DNA from: Petunia secreta
Lineage: Eukaryota; Streptophyta; Magnoliopsida; Solanales; Solanaceae
Reading direction: 5' to 3'
Length of the DNA stretch: 64,000 nucleotides
Assembly (NCBI GenBank): GCA_029990175.1
Contig: JARKIP010000005.1
Coordinates: 28,715,501 to 28,779,500, forward strand
Under the pieces are notes generated by a model. That model made no database searches, was not told the DNA's origin, and worked only from the letters and a program-made list of their open reading frames with translations. Shown here in pieces: positions 12,664 to 24,056 of this stretch. A program made the position numbers and the translations under genes. How positions within the stretch are numbered: the first letter of the stretch is position 1; each line of letters opens with the position of its first letter.

Positions 12664-13531
12664 TCAAGGGATTTGATGAGGGGATATTTTCTTTAAGTAG
12701 TAATGATGTATGTAGACTCAAAAGTGGGGAAGATGGAGAGATTAGAGAATAGGAATGTTGGAGCGATTTGTGGGATTAAAGAGATTATGGGAGATGGGAG
12801 AGAGATTTAGAAAATGTATCTAGACTACCTTTTGGCTAGGTTCAAGGTAGGAGGAAGAAGATTTGTATATAGAATAAAAGAGTGATTTTCAGTTAATAAA
12901 ATATGGAAGAGATTTTGAATGTAGAGAGTGTACCTAGACCATCTTTTGTCTAGGTTTAAAGAGAATTTGAAAGAATTCAATTATCATGAAATAAAGTGAA
13001 TATGTGGAAAGAAAAATGTATGGTGCAAAAATGGATGTATCTGGTCAAACTTTTGTCCAGGTTCAAATGAGATTTTGAAATTTCGAATCCAAATAAATGT
13101 GCCAAAATTATAAAATAAAATGGGTGGTATATTATGAATGACATTTTAACTGGATATATTTAATTGGACTGTTATTTAACTAATGTGCCAAATAAATAAA
13201 AAATATAAATATATATTATGTAAGAAAATAAGATGCACACGTAAAAGATAATTGGGGTCAAATTAAATCAAATAATTATAAATAGTCATAGGTAAATATT
13301 TAAATATTATAAATACTGTAAATTGCACAAATAGTCGGAGCTCATCATAGAGTTAACACATAGTCTAAATTGATGATATAATCACAATTAAGTATATAAC
13401 GTATAAATAGGGGATAACACACGTAAATGCATGACTTCTTATGCAAATTTGCTTAAACAGTCAACATTGCACCTTTAAGTTAAATTATGGTCAATTATAG
13501 AAAAAATGATGGACAAAGCTAGGTGTCAACA
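12664..13531 (-). repeat. 5' LTR of the Tat/Ogre-like element, U3 side
   Basis: Continuation of the LTR beyond the nested insertion; on the minus strand it begins TGTTGACACC at 13531. No coding potential. Confidence 0.7.
12816..13069. repeat. Three ~110-bp-spaced copies of a 30-bp U3 motif
   Basis: Related motifs at 12816, 12928 and 13037 share the pattern GTA-CTAG-AC...TTTTG-CTAGGTT. Each contains a short inverted repeat of CTAGAC. Tandem motifs in U3 are often enhancers; that function here is inference. Confidence 0.5.
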
Positions 13532-13822
13532 GGAATCATGGTATTGAAGAAACAAAGGGGTGGAAGGGGACGAAGGGAATCGTACGTGGTTTTATTATTT
13601 TTTTATTTTTTATTTTTTTTTTGCTTTGCTTTAGTTATATCCAAATTTTTTTTAATAATTCTTTGCCTATTTGGCATTAAAGGCCACGTGTATCTTTTTT
13701 ATTAGTTATTTGGCCACACCAACACGACTGTATTACACACGCTTATACTTTATTGATTGTTTAACAAAAGGTGTCCAAATGACACATTGGAGATGTCGTT
13801 GAAGTGTTCAAATGAAACAGAC
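13532..13822. other. Spacer without a recognisable gene
   Basis: Flank of the Ogre-like insertion; it includes a long T-rich stretch (13585-13660). The 60-codon ORF at 13523-13705 is low-complexity and unsupported. Confidence 0.6.
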
Positions 13823-14091
13823 TTAGAGCCTGTTTGGGTTGGCTTATTATAAGTAGCCTATGAGACAAAAGTTGCTTATAAGCTACTTTTGAGAAGTTAG
13901 AATTTCCTAACTTCTCACTTTTGGCTTATTTTAAGAATAAAAGTGCTTATAAGCACACTGCTTTTTGAGTTACCAAATACCTAAAAAGCATATATGTGCT
14001 TATAAGCACACTGCTTTTTGACTTATCAAACACTCAAAAAGCATATATGTGCTTATAAGCTACTTTTAAGCTTACCCAAAGAGGATCTTAA
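13823..14091. mobile_element. hAT-like MITE
   Basis: About 270 bp with imperfect terminal inverted repeats (GAGCCTGTTTGGGT against GATCCTCTTTGGGT on the other strand). The interior is rich in CTTATAAG palindromes. A ~65-bp internal segment containing TGCTTATAAGCACACTGC is tandemly duplicated. No coding capacity; the target duplication is not clear. Confidence 0.6.
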
Positions 14092-14159
14092 GATGTAGTG
14101 TCTAAGTAAAAAGTGTGGACAACTTTAAGGGGTTGTCAATGTGTTTAGCCAATATTTTA

Positions 14160-14309
14160 AATAATATATATTCAATACACCTCTTACCATTATGTTAAAT
14201 GCATTTAAAAGGGTCTAAGTTATTTTTTTGGTTTTTCTTTTAACTGGAATATTTCTTTTTTTAGAATATATTTAATACATAGGGGATAAGGGGAAGGGGA
14301 ATAGGGAGG
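14160..14309 (+). repeat. Direct repeat flanking the Sirevirus, left copy
   Basis: About 150 bp, including CCTCTTACCATTATGTTAAA and ATAGGGGATAAG, that recurs at 25034-25191 on the far side of the Sirevirus in the same orientation. Confidence 0.7.
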
Positions 14310-14394
14310 ACATCCATTAGTTTTTTCTTTATAATGCAAATTATGTCATGTTTCACTTTTTGATTGTATTAAATGAATTATCGTATTTCTATCA

Positions 14395-15292
14395 TGTTAT
14401 ACTCTAAGAACCTCCTATGAATACTAGAAGGGGGGGGGGGGGAGGGTTGAATAGTGTCCTCCATTTTTCGTCGAAGAACCAGATTCTTAATGCCTAGAAC
14501 CTTGTTCTTGTCACAACTGCTTTCACGACAAGACACTGCAACATACAAACTGCAAACTTAAGAACACGGAATTTTTACGTGGAAAACTCCTTGCTCAAGG
14601 GCGAAAAACCACGACCTGCACTCTGGGATTTTAGAATCAATCCACTAACACAAAGAGAAAATTTTAGATTACGAAACTCTGTAACCAAGGGGCTACACTC
14701 TAGACCCTAATCACTCAAAAAGCTAAATTCTAGCTTTTACAAAGTAATCACTCAAGATTCACCTATTGCAATTGCTTCTAAACTAAGCATGTAGGTAAAA
14801 CAGTTTTAGCACAAAACAACGACAACTTTCATAAAGAACCCAGACAGAATATCTAAGTTGAACTCTTTATACTTCAACAGTTGCCCTCAGTAGTTAAGTC
14901 ACTTTGAAAGTTATTGAACCGCCTTGTGATTGCTCCCAACTCTCGTGGTGAATAACTATCTTCGGTTGTCTCAATTAGTAGCTTTTATAAGGGCTTCGTA
15001 ACCCTAGTAGTATTCTACAAGGAAACCTTGCAGATATGGCAAGTCAAGATTTTCTGTGAACCTTTCCTTGTTTAGCTCCAACTCTTATTCATACTTCAAA
15101 GACACAGCCACGACACAACTTCTTTTAGCTGACTAGGATGCGCAATAGTTCACGTGCCATTATTCCTAGTTCTGCATGGATTTACATTCCATAATCTTTT
15201 CGATCAGTCGTGCCCTTCTTCGAAAGGACCAAGTTCTCCTCCTGAACTATTAGGTCCTTCGTTTGTCATACTTCAAAACATTCAGCTCAACA
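14395..15292 (-). repeat. 3' LTR of the Sirevirus
   Basis: 898 bp, TG..CA. A minus-strand TATAAAAG at 14982-14989 is a candidate promoter, repeated in the partner LTR. It has a run of about 15 G near 14430 where the partner has a much shorter one. Confidence 0.85.
14982..14989 (-). promoter_or_regulatory. Candidate LTR TATA box
   Basis: TATAAAAG on the minus strand, conserved at 24632-24639 in the other LTR. Confidence 0.45.
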
Positions 15293-15307
15293 AATTCTCC
15301 CTTTTTT
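15293..15307 (-). other. Polypurine tract of the Sirevirus
   Basis: Minus strand AAAAAAGGGAGAATT ends exactly at the 3' LTR start. Confidence 0.65.
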
Positions 15308-15744
15308 ATGATGATAAACAAATGTTGGCAAGGAACCTGTACAGACAAAAAACACCAAAGACAAAAGCAAAAATACATTTGAAAATTTTAAAACAGATGA
15401 GTTAGGTCAAAAATACCCCAACATTCCTTATTCCCCCGTTTGGCATCATGGAAAAGATTCAAATCCTGCAATAACAAGTTAGTACAGTCCAGTCTAGAGT
15501 ACAAGGAAATCAAGTCAACAAAATACACATGAATGAAACTAAGGGCCCAACCAGAACCAGATATATCATAAAAGGACCCAAATATCAAACAAAAGAAATT
15601 TAAAACCAATCATCCAGGGCATGACAAACACACAGTCCAATCATCCAGGGCATGACAAATACACAGCCCAAAGGAGGACAGGAGGGAAGGGAAAATAGAG
15701 GGTTTGGACAAGGACACAGAAGGAAATGGGTAGGACTCAGGTCT

Positions 15745-17984
15745 TCAGGTTGAACTGCTTGACAAGTGCCTCAATATTCTTTGAATTTTTTCCCTTTCTA
15801 CTACCCACTCGGCCTCATGCTTATGACACTCAATCTTCAAGCGATCAATTTCTTGATCCTTCACCTGTAACTGCCTCTTCAGTTCAGCATTTTCTTCGTC
15901 TACTTCTAACACATGCTGCTCCAGTTCCTTCACAGCTGCAATGACTTCATCAGGTCTAAAATCCTTACTTTGCTCAGGCTACTCTTGCTTAACTGGCATT
16001 GGCCTCTTGGACATTCTCTTCTCCTTGAAGAAATCACAGTTCTTCAGCAAGTTTTGACCAAACATTTGATGCAGAGTTTGCTTCTTTCCATCTTCCAAGG
16101 GCTCCCCAAAATGCTCAAAGACCTGCTGCAAGATGTAGAAATGCACTAAAGAATGTGGCGTTTGATCAGTGTCTGCAATCCTTTTGATATGTCTGATAAT
16201 CAACCAGGCAGATTTATCTTTGTTCCCATATCCAGCAGGTCCATGTATGTTAAGTCAAGAGCACAAGCTTCACTATTTCTTTCCCCTCTAGGTAGCAGAA
16301 ATCTATTGATAAATTCAAAGAGCAACTGATATGTGGGTTCCATCCCCTTCTTCCCAACTTTTCTTTCTTTTCTGAGTCTAGTCTTGCCTGAGAATTTTTT
16401 CACAACACTCAGAGGAGTAACACCATTATTTCTCTTAGGCCATTTTAACTTAATGTACCTGCAATAACCTTCAATGGGAACATTAATAATAACTCCTAGC
16501 TCATTCCTTCCAAACTCCAGCTCTACTCCTTTCACTACAGAGAACGCCCTTCTTGTAGCTACTCTGCAATTTATGTAGAACTCTCTGATCTCTTCAGCAT
16601 ACAAGCATCTATTCTCATTTGCAAAGAGCTTTAGCCAACCTTGATCTTCTACTTTCCTCAACAAGGGCCTCATGTAATGCTCTTCCAGGTCACTCAATAT
16701 GCTCCTAGCCAGTATTTGGTGCCAAGCAAAGAAAGCTGCCATGTCAACCTCTTCATCACCCTCTTTCTTTTTCTTCTTGGCTTCCACTTCATTATCAGTG
16801 TCAGAATTACTTGGGTCAACATAATCCCCATCCTCATCACTCTCCACCTTTTCCTCAACAACATTTTTCTCCTACTCATTTTCTACCACCTTTTTGCCTT
16901 GCTTCTTATCAAGCTTTGTAAGTTTTTCTACCTGCTCTCTCAGTGCAAACCTAGTAGCCACTCTCTAAGGTACTGCCTGCACAGTAGGTTCCTCACCACC
17001 TTCATTTTCACCTTGAGAGTCTTCATCACTCTCATCAACCAGCCTACTTTGGGATACAACTCTTCCACCTTTTACTAGTCTTATTCTCTTTTCTATCATT
17101 GGCTTTGTTTCATTAACAACAACTACTTCCTCTTCTTCCTCTTCTCCCATCATCTTCTCATCGTCCTCACCAAACTTTCTCGTCACACTTTTCTTTAGTT
17201 TTCCACAACTTTCTCACTACTACCATCATCAGCCTAAATTTTCTCTTCTTTGTTTTCCTCTGAATCAGTCCAATCAAGTTCTGTATCCTCAGCTACAGTA
17301 GGAACTGAGGAAGAACCAGGTTCTTGACTCAATTCCTTATAGCTTCAACAGAACTAGGTCCTTGACCCACTGGACCTTCAGTTCCAACACAGACTCTACT
17401 TGAACTTTCTCGAGAGGAGCAGCCTCCAAACTAGGTTCGTCGACTGTGCCCTTTGAGACTCTACAGAATCCTTCTGTCTTAATCTTACTAACATATTTTC
17501 AACCACGTCAAGCTCCACCACCTTATCAGTTGCTTTAGGCACATGAAAACCAACCCCAGGTACAAAATACTCTAACACAACTTGCACGTTTCCCTCACTA
17601 ACTTTTCCCCTATCAGTTGTGCAACTAGGTTCTACTGTTTCTATAAGTTCATCTTACTCTTTAACTAAATTTTCAGTGCTCAATTTTCCAGGGCTTATAA
17701 CCAAATCTAAAGCAGTAGAACTAGCTTGGTTCGAATCAGGTCTTACCTCAACTAATTTTTTATCGAGAACTGGTGATGTCGACATCGGAGCAGAGGGTTT
17801 TGCTACGGCTTTCTTGGGAACCTTCTTTCCCATCTTTTTGTGAAATTTCAACCTTGCCTTGGCAATTCTTTCAGCAAGAGTAGAGGCGGGGGAGGGGGGG
17901 AGGGGGAGGGGTTTAAGAGAGGACTCTTTAGAGGTGTGGGTTTCTTTTTACCGGAAAAGCGGATGATGATTGTGCTTGAGACAT
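15745..17984 (-). pseudogene. Decayed env-position accessory ORF of the Sirevirus
   Basis: Lies between RNase H and the 3' LTR on the sense strand, where Sireviruses carry an env-like or accessory ORF. A plausible start is ATG 17984-17982 (MSQAQSSSAF). Soon after, a one-base shift at an A-run leads into a Pro-rich stretch and a basic segment (HKKMGKKVPKK). Next come acidic parts (17186-16965, EEEEEEVVVV) and a 215-codon block (16847-16200, beginning MESDEDGDYVDPS). That block resembles, from memory, the plant-transposon-associated domain seen in many uncharacterised Solanaceae proteins. The C-terminus (15933-15745) is a heptad-patterned coiled coil (ENAELKRQLQVKDQEIDRLK). Stops and shifts break it into at least five pieces. 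No signal peptide or fusion motif is visible, so envelope function is unproven. Confidence 0.6.
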
Positions 17985-18607
17985 GGTGTGAATTTTAGGT
18001 AGGGTTATGAGAGAAAGGGTTTTCTAGTTTTGAACTTGAGAGAGAAAGGAGTAGAGAGAATATGGTGGATGTTTTTTCTTACTTCAGATGAATAATGGAA
18101 GAGAAGAGGGTAAAGGTGTGTTCAAGTAAATCTAGGGAATAGGCGATAATGATGGTAATGTAAAGTGGAGCAGCTTTTAGTGTTTCGGGAAACCGGGAAA
18201 GCTTAGGATTTGACGATTATTTGAAAGACTCATTAAGACTTCTAGAGTAAGTGGGGTAGGTTGAAATTTAAACATGTAACCAGAAAAGGAATTTTCCTAT
18301 GATTTTGTGCGGTTGCACAAATATGGAAAGTTTCCTTGATGCACGTTCACAAGTCAATCAATTCTAGTCATAGTACTTAACATAAATAGCTGTATAGATG
18401 TACCTAGACATAGTTCCTCATGCTTGTCATGGTTCCTTCTACGTACTCGATTGGTTCTTCCATGGGAACTCATTAGAACACTCAAGTAGTACTTAGTTGA
18501 ACAAGTGTACTTAACAAAGTACAAATTTAGAATGGACAATAACAACTCTATTTACAAGTAGAATAATGAACACTTAACTAGCCAAACCTTGGAAAGCAGG
18601 TGCTGGA

Positions 18608-20112
18608 TCATCCATGTATTTTGGTCATCCCTAACTCCAACATGTTACTCTCAAATTGAACTTTGTTCAGTGCTTTGGTAAAGATGTCAGCAATTTGGTC
18701 CACAGTCCTGCAAAAATTCATGGTGATTAGACTCTTTTCTACATTATCCCTAAGAAAGTGATGTCTAATATCAATGTGTTTGGTTCTTTTATGTTGGAGT
18801 TGGTTCTTTGCAATGTTCACAGCACTTTTGTTATCACAGAAAATAGGCACAACTCCACACTTAATTCCAAACTCCTCCAACTGTTGTTTGATCCATAGCA
18901 GTTGAGAGCAGCATGATGCAACAGCTACATACTCAGCTTTTGCAGTAGACAAGGCTACTGAATTCTGCTTCTTTGTAGCCCAAGAAACTAAACAAGGACC
19001 AAGGAAATGTGCCATCCCTGAAGTGCTTTTCATGTCCAGTAGATGACCTGCATAATCAGCATCAGCAAAACCAATCAATTCAAAGGTGCCACCTCTAGGA
19101 TACCATAGACATAGATCCTAAGTTCCCTTCAAGTATCTCAAAATTCTCTTCAAAGCTGTCAGATGAGACTCCTTTGGCTTGGACTGAAATCTAGCACATA
19201 GTCCCAAACTGTATACAATATCAGGTCGACTAGCTGTGAGATAGAGGGTGAACCTATAATCCCTCTATATTTTGTCTCATTTTTCGAAGGACCTAGTTTA
19301 TCCATATCCAGCTTTGTTCCAAGAGCAATAGGAGTAGACATTTCTTTTGCTCCTTCCATTTCGAACTTCTTCAGAAGCTCCTTGACATACTTCTGTTGGT
19401 GAATCATAGTTTCTTCAGGGGTTTGTTTAATCTGCAATCCTAGGAAGAAATTGAGTTCTCTCATCATACTTATTTCGAACTCACTGCCCATCAACTTAGC
19501 AAATCCCTTGCATAACTCCTCATAAGTGGCTCCAAATATAATGTCATCAACATATACCTGAACCACTAATAAATCCTTTCCTTTCTTCTTCAGGAACAGT
19601 GTGTTGTCAATTCTTCCTCTTGAAAATCCATTTTTAAGTAGGAACCTTGATAACCTCTCATACCAAGCTCTAGGTGCTTGTTTCAGTCCATCGTGCGCCT
19701 TATCAAGTTTGTATACATGATCAGGAAATTCACTGTTCAAGAAACCTAGAGGTTGTACCACGTAAACTTCTTCATTCAGATATCATTTCAAGAATGCACT
19801 CTTCGCATCCATCTGATATAATGTAAACCCCATGTATGTAGCAAAGGCAATCAACATTCTTATGGCTTCCATCTTAGCTACTGGTGCAAAGGTCTCATCA
19901 TAGTCAATTCCTTTCTCTTGACTGTATCCTTGGACTACCAGTCTAGCTTTGTTTCTTGTCACTATACCATGTTCATCCAGTTTATTCCTGAAGACCCATT
20001 TAGTTCTAATAATTGACCTATCCTTTGGCTTAGGAACCAGATGCCAAACTTTGCTTCTTTCAAACTGATGAAGTTCACCCTGTATAGCTAAGACCCAATC
20101 TGGATCTTCCAA
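18608..20112 (-). pseudogene. pol: Sirevirus reverse transcriptase and RNase H, broken
   Basis: 20112-19783 carries the RT N-terminal half (KWVFRNKLDEHG, KARLVVQGYSQ, ETFAPVAKMEAIR). A single TGA at the end of SAFLK interrupts it. The frame then continues at 19761-19159 with GLKQAPRAWYERL and the catalytic block VYVDDIIFGAT, both Asp present. A frameshift near 19265 garbles the RT end. 19078-18608 is RNase H: FADADYAG, STSG, AKAEYVAV, CDNKSA and TKHIDIRHHFLRD, ending at a stop at 18608. The enzyme would copy element RNA into DNA in virus-like particles. Three or more lesions mean no full-length product from this copy. Confidence 0.85.
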
Positions 20113-20133
20113 GGCTTCCTTTACATTCTTTGG

Positions 20134-20538
20134 TTACATAGATGATAGGAAGGCAAAAAATGCACATAAGTTTTTCAGGGCAGATCTAGTCATTATCCCA
20201 GTATCTAACTTAGATAACACGTTCTCCAGAGGGTGAGAGCTTTGATGTTTCCATGGTCGAGGTTGCATGTGATGAGAACAACCTTCAGCGACAGCTTGAG
20301 TGGGTTCTTCCAGATTATTTGCTTCATCGTCCTTATCAGCTATTCCCCCTGACATGTTCACTCCTTGTTCCCGTTGAGTTAGATTTCCATCCTCTTCAAC
20401 AGGTTCCTCCTTTTCCTCTGAGATCTCAGTGTTACCTATACAATCTTCTCGAGCAAGACCAATAGCCTGATCATCCACTTTCTTTTCAGCAATTTCCTTG
20501 TCTGACTCATCAAACACCACATGCATGCTCTCCTCCAC
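20134..20538 (-). pseudogene. pol: Integrase-RT linker of the Sirevirus polyprotein
   Basis: Starts with EESMHVVFDE, the usual boundary block after copia integrase, then about 100 acidic residues, then LDTGIMTRSALKN, which precedes RT. A stop at 20134 separates it from the RT frame. Confidence 0.7.
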
Positions 20539-20541
20539 CGT

Positions 20542-21788
20542 TTATGTTCTTTTGTTGAACACTTTATAAGCCTTGCTTTGAGTAGAGTACCCAAGAAATA
20601 TTGCCTCATCACTTCTTGCATCAAATTTTCCCAATGGTTCCTTGATGTTGTTGTGGACGAAGCATTTACACCCAAAAGGCCTCAGATGTGCAATATTTGG
20701 TTTCCTTCCTCTGAGAAGTTCATAAGGGGTCTTGTCAAGAATGGCCCTTATGGAACACCTGTTCAGCAAGTAACATGCAGTGTTTATAGCTTCAGCCCAA
20801 AAATTTCTTGCAAGACCACTTGATAGCAGCATGGTTCTTGCCATATCTTCCAGAGACCTGTTCTTCCTTTCAACTACTCCATTTTGCTGTGGAGTTCTTG
20901 GAGTAGAGAAATTATGATCAATACTGTGTTTCATACAATACTCGGAGAATTTTATGTTTTCGAACTCCGTGCCGTGGTCAGATTTGATACTGACTAGTTC
21001 CAGACTCAACCTTTTCTGCACAACTCCAGCCCAATCCTTGAAGCTATCAAAAGCTTCATCTTTAGATGCAAGGAACAAGGTCCATACCTTGAGTAATCAT
21101 CAATAATCACAAACACGAACCTCTTTCTTCCTCTACTTCTAAATGTCATGGTTCCACATAGATCCATACGTATCAGCTCCAGTGGCTTTGACGTACTTAC
21201 CAACTTTTTGGATTTGAAAGATGATCTCACATGTTTCCCTTTGACACAAGCATCACACATCTTGCTGTTTTCAAATTTCTTGTTTGGCAATCCACGAACA
21301 AGTTCCTTTGACGCTAACTTGTTGAGCTGTGACAGACTAGCATGTCCCATCCTTTTGTGCAACTGCTGAGAATCACTCCCTTGGACATTCAAGCATGTTA
21401 AATTATTTTCAGGCAGTGATCTCAGTGATGCTTTGTACACATTATTCACCCTTTTTCCTTCCATGACGATCTCTCCACTCTGTAGGTTCTTCACAGTACA
21501 TCCTACAGATGAGAAGCTAACTTCATTTCCTCTGTCACACAGTTGAGATATACTTAGAAAATTATGTCTGATACCATCAATACAATATACATTTTCAATT
21601 TTATGATCTAAGGATCTCCCAACTTTTCCAATTCCCACAATCTGACCACTCTTTCCTCCACCGAAGGCTACACTGCCTCCTTGAAATGCTGTGAGTGAGA
21701 GAAAGTTCCTTCTGTCTCCAGTCATGTGCCTTGAACAACCACTGTCAATAATCCAACTTGGGTTATTCACTCTCACTGCAGCCTGCAA
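20542..21788 (-). pseudogene. pol: Sirevirus protease and integrase, one frameshift
   Basis: 21788-21006 begins with the aspartic protease active site region WIIDSGCSRHMTGD. It continues through the GAG-pre-integrase zinc-binding segment, with Hx4H in LHKRMGH and CxxC in MCDACVKGKH. The integrase core starts with RMDLCGTM (first catalytic Asp) and IDDYSR. A small deletion near 21075 shifts the frame. 21078-20542 resumes with SDHGTEFEN (second Asp), TPQQNGVVERKNRSL (catalytic Glu) and the conserved LRPFGCKCFVH and FLGYSTQSKAYKVFN blocks. All three catalytic acids survive; only the frameshift prevents a continuous protein. Integrase would insert the cDNA into chromosomes. Confidence 0.85.
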
Positions 21789-21794
21789 AACAAA

Positions 21795-22960
21795 TCAAGG
21801 GTTAGTTTTAGGAATCCAGACAAGCTTGGGTCCCTTCTTATGAGAAAATGGATAAATCAAATATTTCTTAGCCCATTCAGGTAAAGTAATCCTCTTGTTT
21901 TTGGTCTTTGCCTTGCTTGCTTCCATGCACCTTTGTCTGTAATGCCCAGTTTTGCGACAGAAGGTGCACAACATGTTACAAGGCAAACCCACATACTTAC
22001 TCTTGGGATTATATGGAGGCAAGGGTTTCTTGAATCTTAGCCCTTGTATTCCTTTGCTCTTGTTTTCAAGAACCCAGTTCATTGCCTCATAAGATTTGTT
22101 CCATTTTGTTAATCTGGTAAGCTCATAGTCAGCTTTTTCAAACTTTTGTTTGAGAACCCTATTTTTCTCAGTTTCTTGAAATAGGATCTCATATTTTCTT
22201 TTGAGCTCATCTTCAAGAAAATTTTGAACTTCATTGATTGCTTGCTTACCATTAACACTTTCCTTTAACTGATTTAATTCAATTTCAAGTTCTGAGATCT
22301 TAGAGTTTGACACAAGTGCCTGCCCTTTCAGAAGAGCATTAATTTCTTCATGTTCAATATTTTGCTCTTGAAAACCTTTGTGTCTTGCTCTTAGATCACT
22401 TATGTCTTCAGTTATTTTGTCTTTCTCAGATTTTACCTTTTCATAACCCTCTATTAAGGTGGCAGTTATTAAAATCAAATTTTTATTTGAGTATATGTGC
22501 AATTTTTTTTAATTTCATAAAGACATACCTCAGCTGACTGAGCAGCTTCTTCTCCATCAGTTGCCATGAGGGCTGATTCCTTCTTCTGGTCATCTTCAGT
22601 GTAGATCTCTTTCAACTTCTCCCAAATTTCTTTGGCAGACTTGTACTCCAGCACCTTTCTAGCACATCAGTCGTCATCCATTTTCTCAAGTACAACACAG
22701 CTTTGGCATTTGCTTGCTGCCCATCCAAATCTTGAGGATCGAGTTATTCTACCAACTTTGGAACCAAGGATCCATTTGCTACTCTCTTCACAGGTACATG
22801 AGGTCCTCGTTTCACAATCAACCAGAGATTGTAATCCATCGCTTGAAGGAAGGCTTTCATTTGTTTCTTCCACCATTTATAACTTGTTCCATTAAACACA
22901 TGTGGCTTAAAAGTATCTCTTTCACTGGCAGTTGGTCCTCATATAGCATAGAAGTCTTCC
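21795..22960 (-). pseudogene. gag: Second gag module of the Sirevirus, with zinc knuckle
   Basis: The N-terminal part (about 22960-22510) holds a gag-type motif, FNGTSYKWWKKQMKAFLQ, and LWLIV, but is broken by stops and shifts. 22502-21795 is open: a long coiled-coil-like segment (about residues 10-140) followed by a CCHC knuckle, CTFCRKTGHYRQRC, with all four ligands, and a basic tail leading directly into the protease. In Sireviruses this coil-plus-knuckle part is the normal gag C-terminus, so this module probably belongs with the downstream pol. It is preceded by another, separate gag N-terminal module (23040-23999). Confidence 0.7.
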
Positions 22961-23039
22961 TTCTTTCTGCTCTGAAATTTGGAGGTCGTCTGAATTTCTT
23001 CTTGTCTTTATCATTATCATTTGACGCCTCCTTCTCCTT

Positions 23040-23999
23040 CTCCTTTTTGGCTCTATTCTTCATTCACTCAATTTCCCACATTGGACAATCCACAACTGCA
23101 TGGTCCTTCTTGAAATACTTAAAACACCCTGAGTAGTCTGGATTGTCGACTATGTTCTTTCTACCAGTGTTTTCTTTGTTGTTCCTTTTGAACCCCTTGA
23201 ACTTTCCCTGATTAAATTTCTGCCTCAAGGCACTAACCATAGCAGCTTCAACTGATTGGAAGTCAACATACTCCTTAGATCCTTCAGTTGCTTCAAGTGC
23301 AAGAGTCTTGTTCTTCTTGGGCAATGGTTTACTCTTTGATTCCTTCATCATTTCATGTGTTTTCAAGCTTCCAACCAGTTCTTCAAGTTTGATGGACCTA
23401 AGAGGTTTGGACTCAATAATAGCAGTTATTTTGGGTTCCCAGACATCAGGAAGTACATTCAGAACCTTGTCCACCATCTCAACTTCCGGCAGCTCCATAT
23501 CTAGAGATCTGATCTCATTTGTGATAATAGTCAACCTTGTCATCATGTCTTGTATTGACTCCTTCTCTCCCATGGTGAAAAACTCAAATTGTCTTTTCAA
23601 CATTCTTATCTTGGAGTCCTTAACTTCAGTAGTTCCTTCATGCGCGGCTTCCAGGGCATCCCAAATTTCTTTTGCCGTCTTATAGGATGAAACTCTTTTG
23701 AACTCTTCAGAACCAAGCCCACAGATTACCAATCGTTTGGCATTGTGATTCTTTTCAACCATGTTGTAGTCAGCCTCATTGAAGTCCTCTTTTATTTTGG
23801 GTTCTTCTCGAGCAGCAGCTCATTCGCCAACAACTTTGGTTGGTATCAAATTTCCTTCAGAAACAATCAACCAAAGTTGATAATCTTCCGCACAAATATA
23901 GTTCTCCATTTTGTTCTTCCACCAAGCGTAGTATTGCCCATTAAACTGTGGGGTCCTCAGAACCGACTGTCCTTCAGTGATAGCAGGTGGTGAACTCAT
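23040..23999 (-). pseudogene. gag: First gag module of the Sirevirus (DUF4219/UBN2 type)
   Basis: ATG at 23999-23997, 44 bases after the primer site, opens MSSPPAITEGQS. The DUF4219-like block QFNGQYYAWWKNKMENYI follows, then one in-frame TGA at 23822-23820 in a former CGA context. The frame continues with the UBN2 region (YKTAKEIWDALEAAHEGT, EVKDSKIRMLKRQFE, RLTIITNEIRSL). Near the end a CCHC knuckle CFKYFKKDHAVVDC has Tyr in place of its second Cys. A TGA at 23064-23066 ends this frame, followed in phase by a lysine-rich segment. The protein would form the particle coat. Confidence 0.75.
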
Positions 24000-24042
24000 G
24001 ATTTGATCCTTCTCAAGGTGTTAACCTAAAGCAAGAAGACCT

Positions 24043-24054
24043 GCTCTGGTACCA
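24043..24054 (-). other. Primer binding site, initiator-Met type
   Basis: Minus strand TGGTACCAGAGC, two bases after the 5' LTR end. Confidence 0.75.
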
Positions 24055-24056
24055 CT

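Larger units (their letters stand above)
1..13531 (-). mobile_element. 5' part of a Tat/Ogre-like Ty3 LTR retrotransposon, LTR interrupted by a nested element
   Basis: On the minus strand the order is LTR, primer binding site, ~1.2-kb leader, gag, which then runs off the left edge. The LTR starts TGTTGACACC at 13531 and ends GTGCGACA at 1848, so it has TG..CA ends. The primer site TGGCGACTCCGCTGGGGA is of the tRNA-Arg type I remember from Ogre/Tat elements. The LTR is cut in two by a Tekay/Del insertion at 3327-12658 with a GTGAA target duplication. Removing the insertion leaves an LTR of about 2.35 kb. The lineage call rests on the primer site and LTR ends, not on RT, which lies outside the window. 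Confidence 0.7.

Noticed and set aside
16641..17078. 145-codon plus-strand ORF
   Set aside because: Antisense shadow of the acidic part of the Sirevirus env-position ORF.
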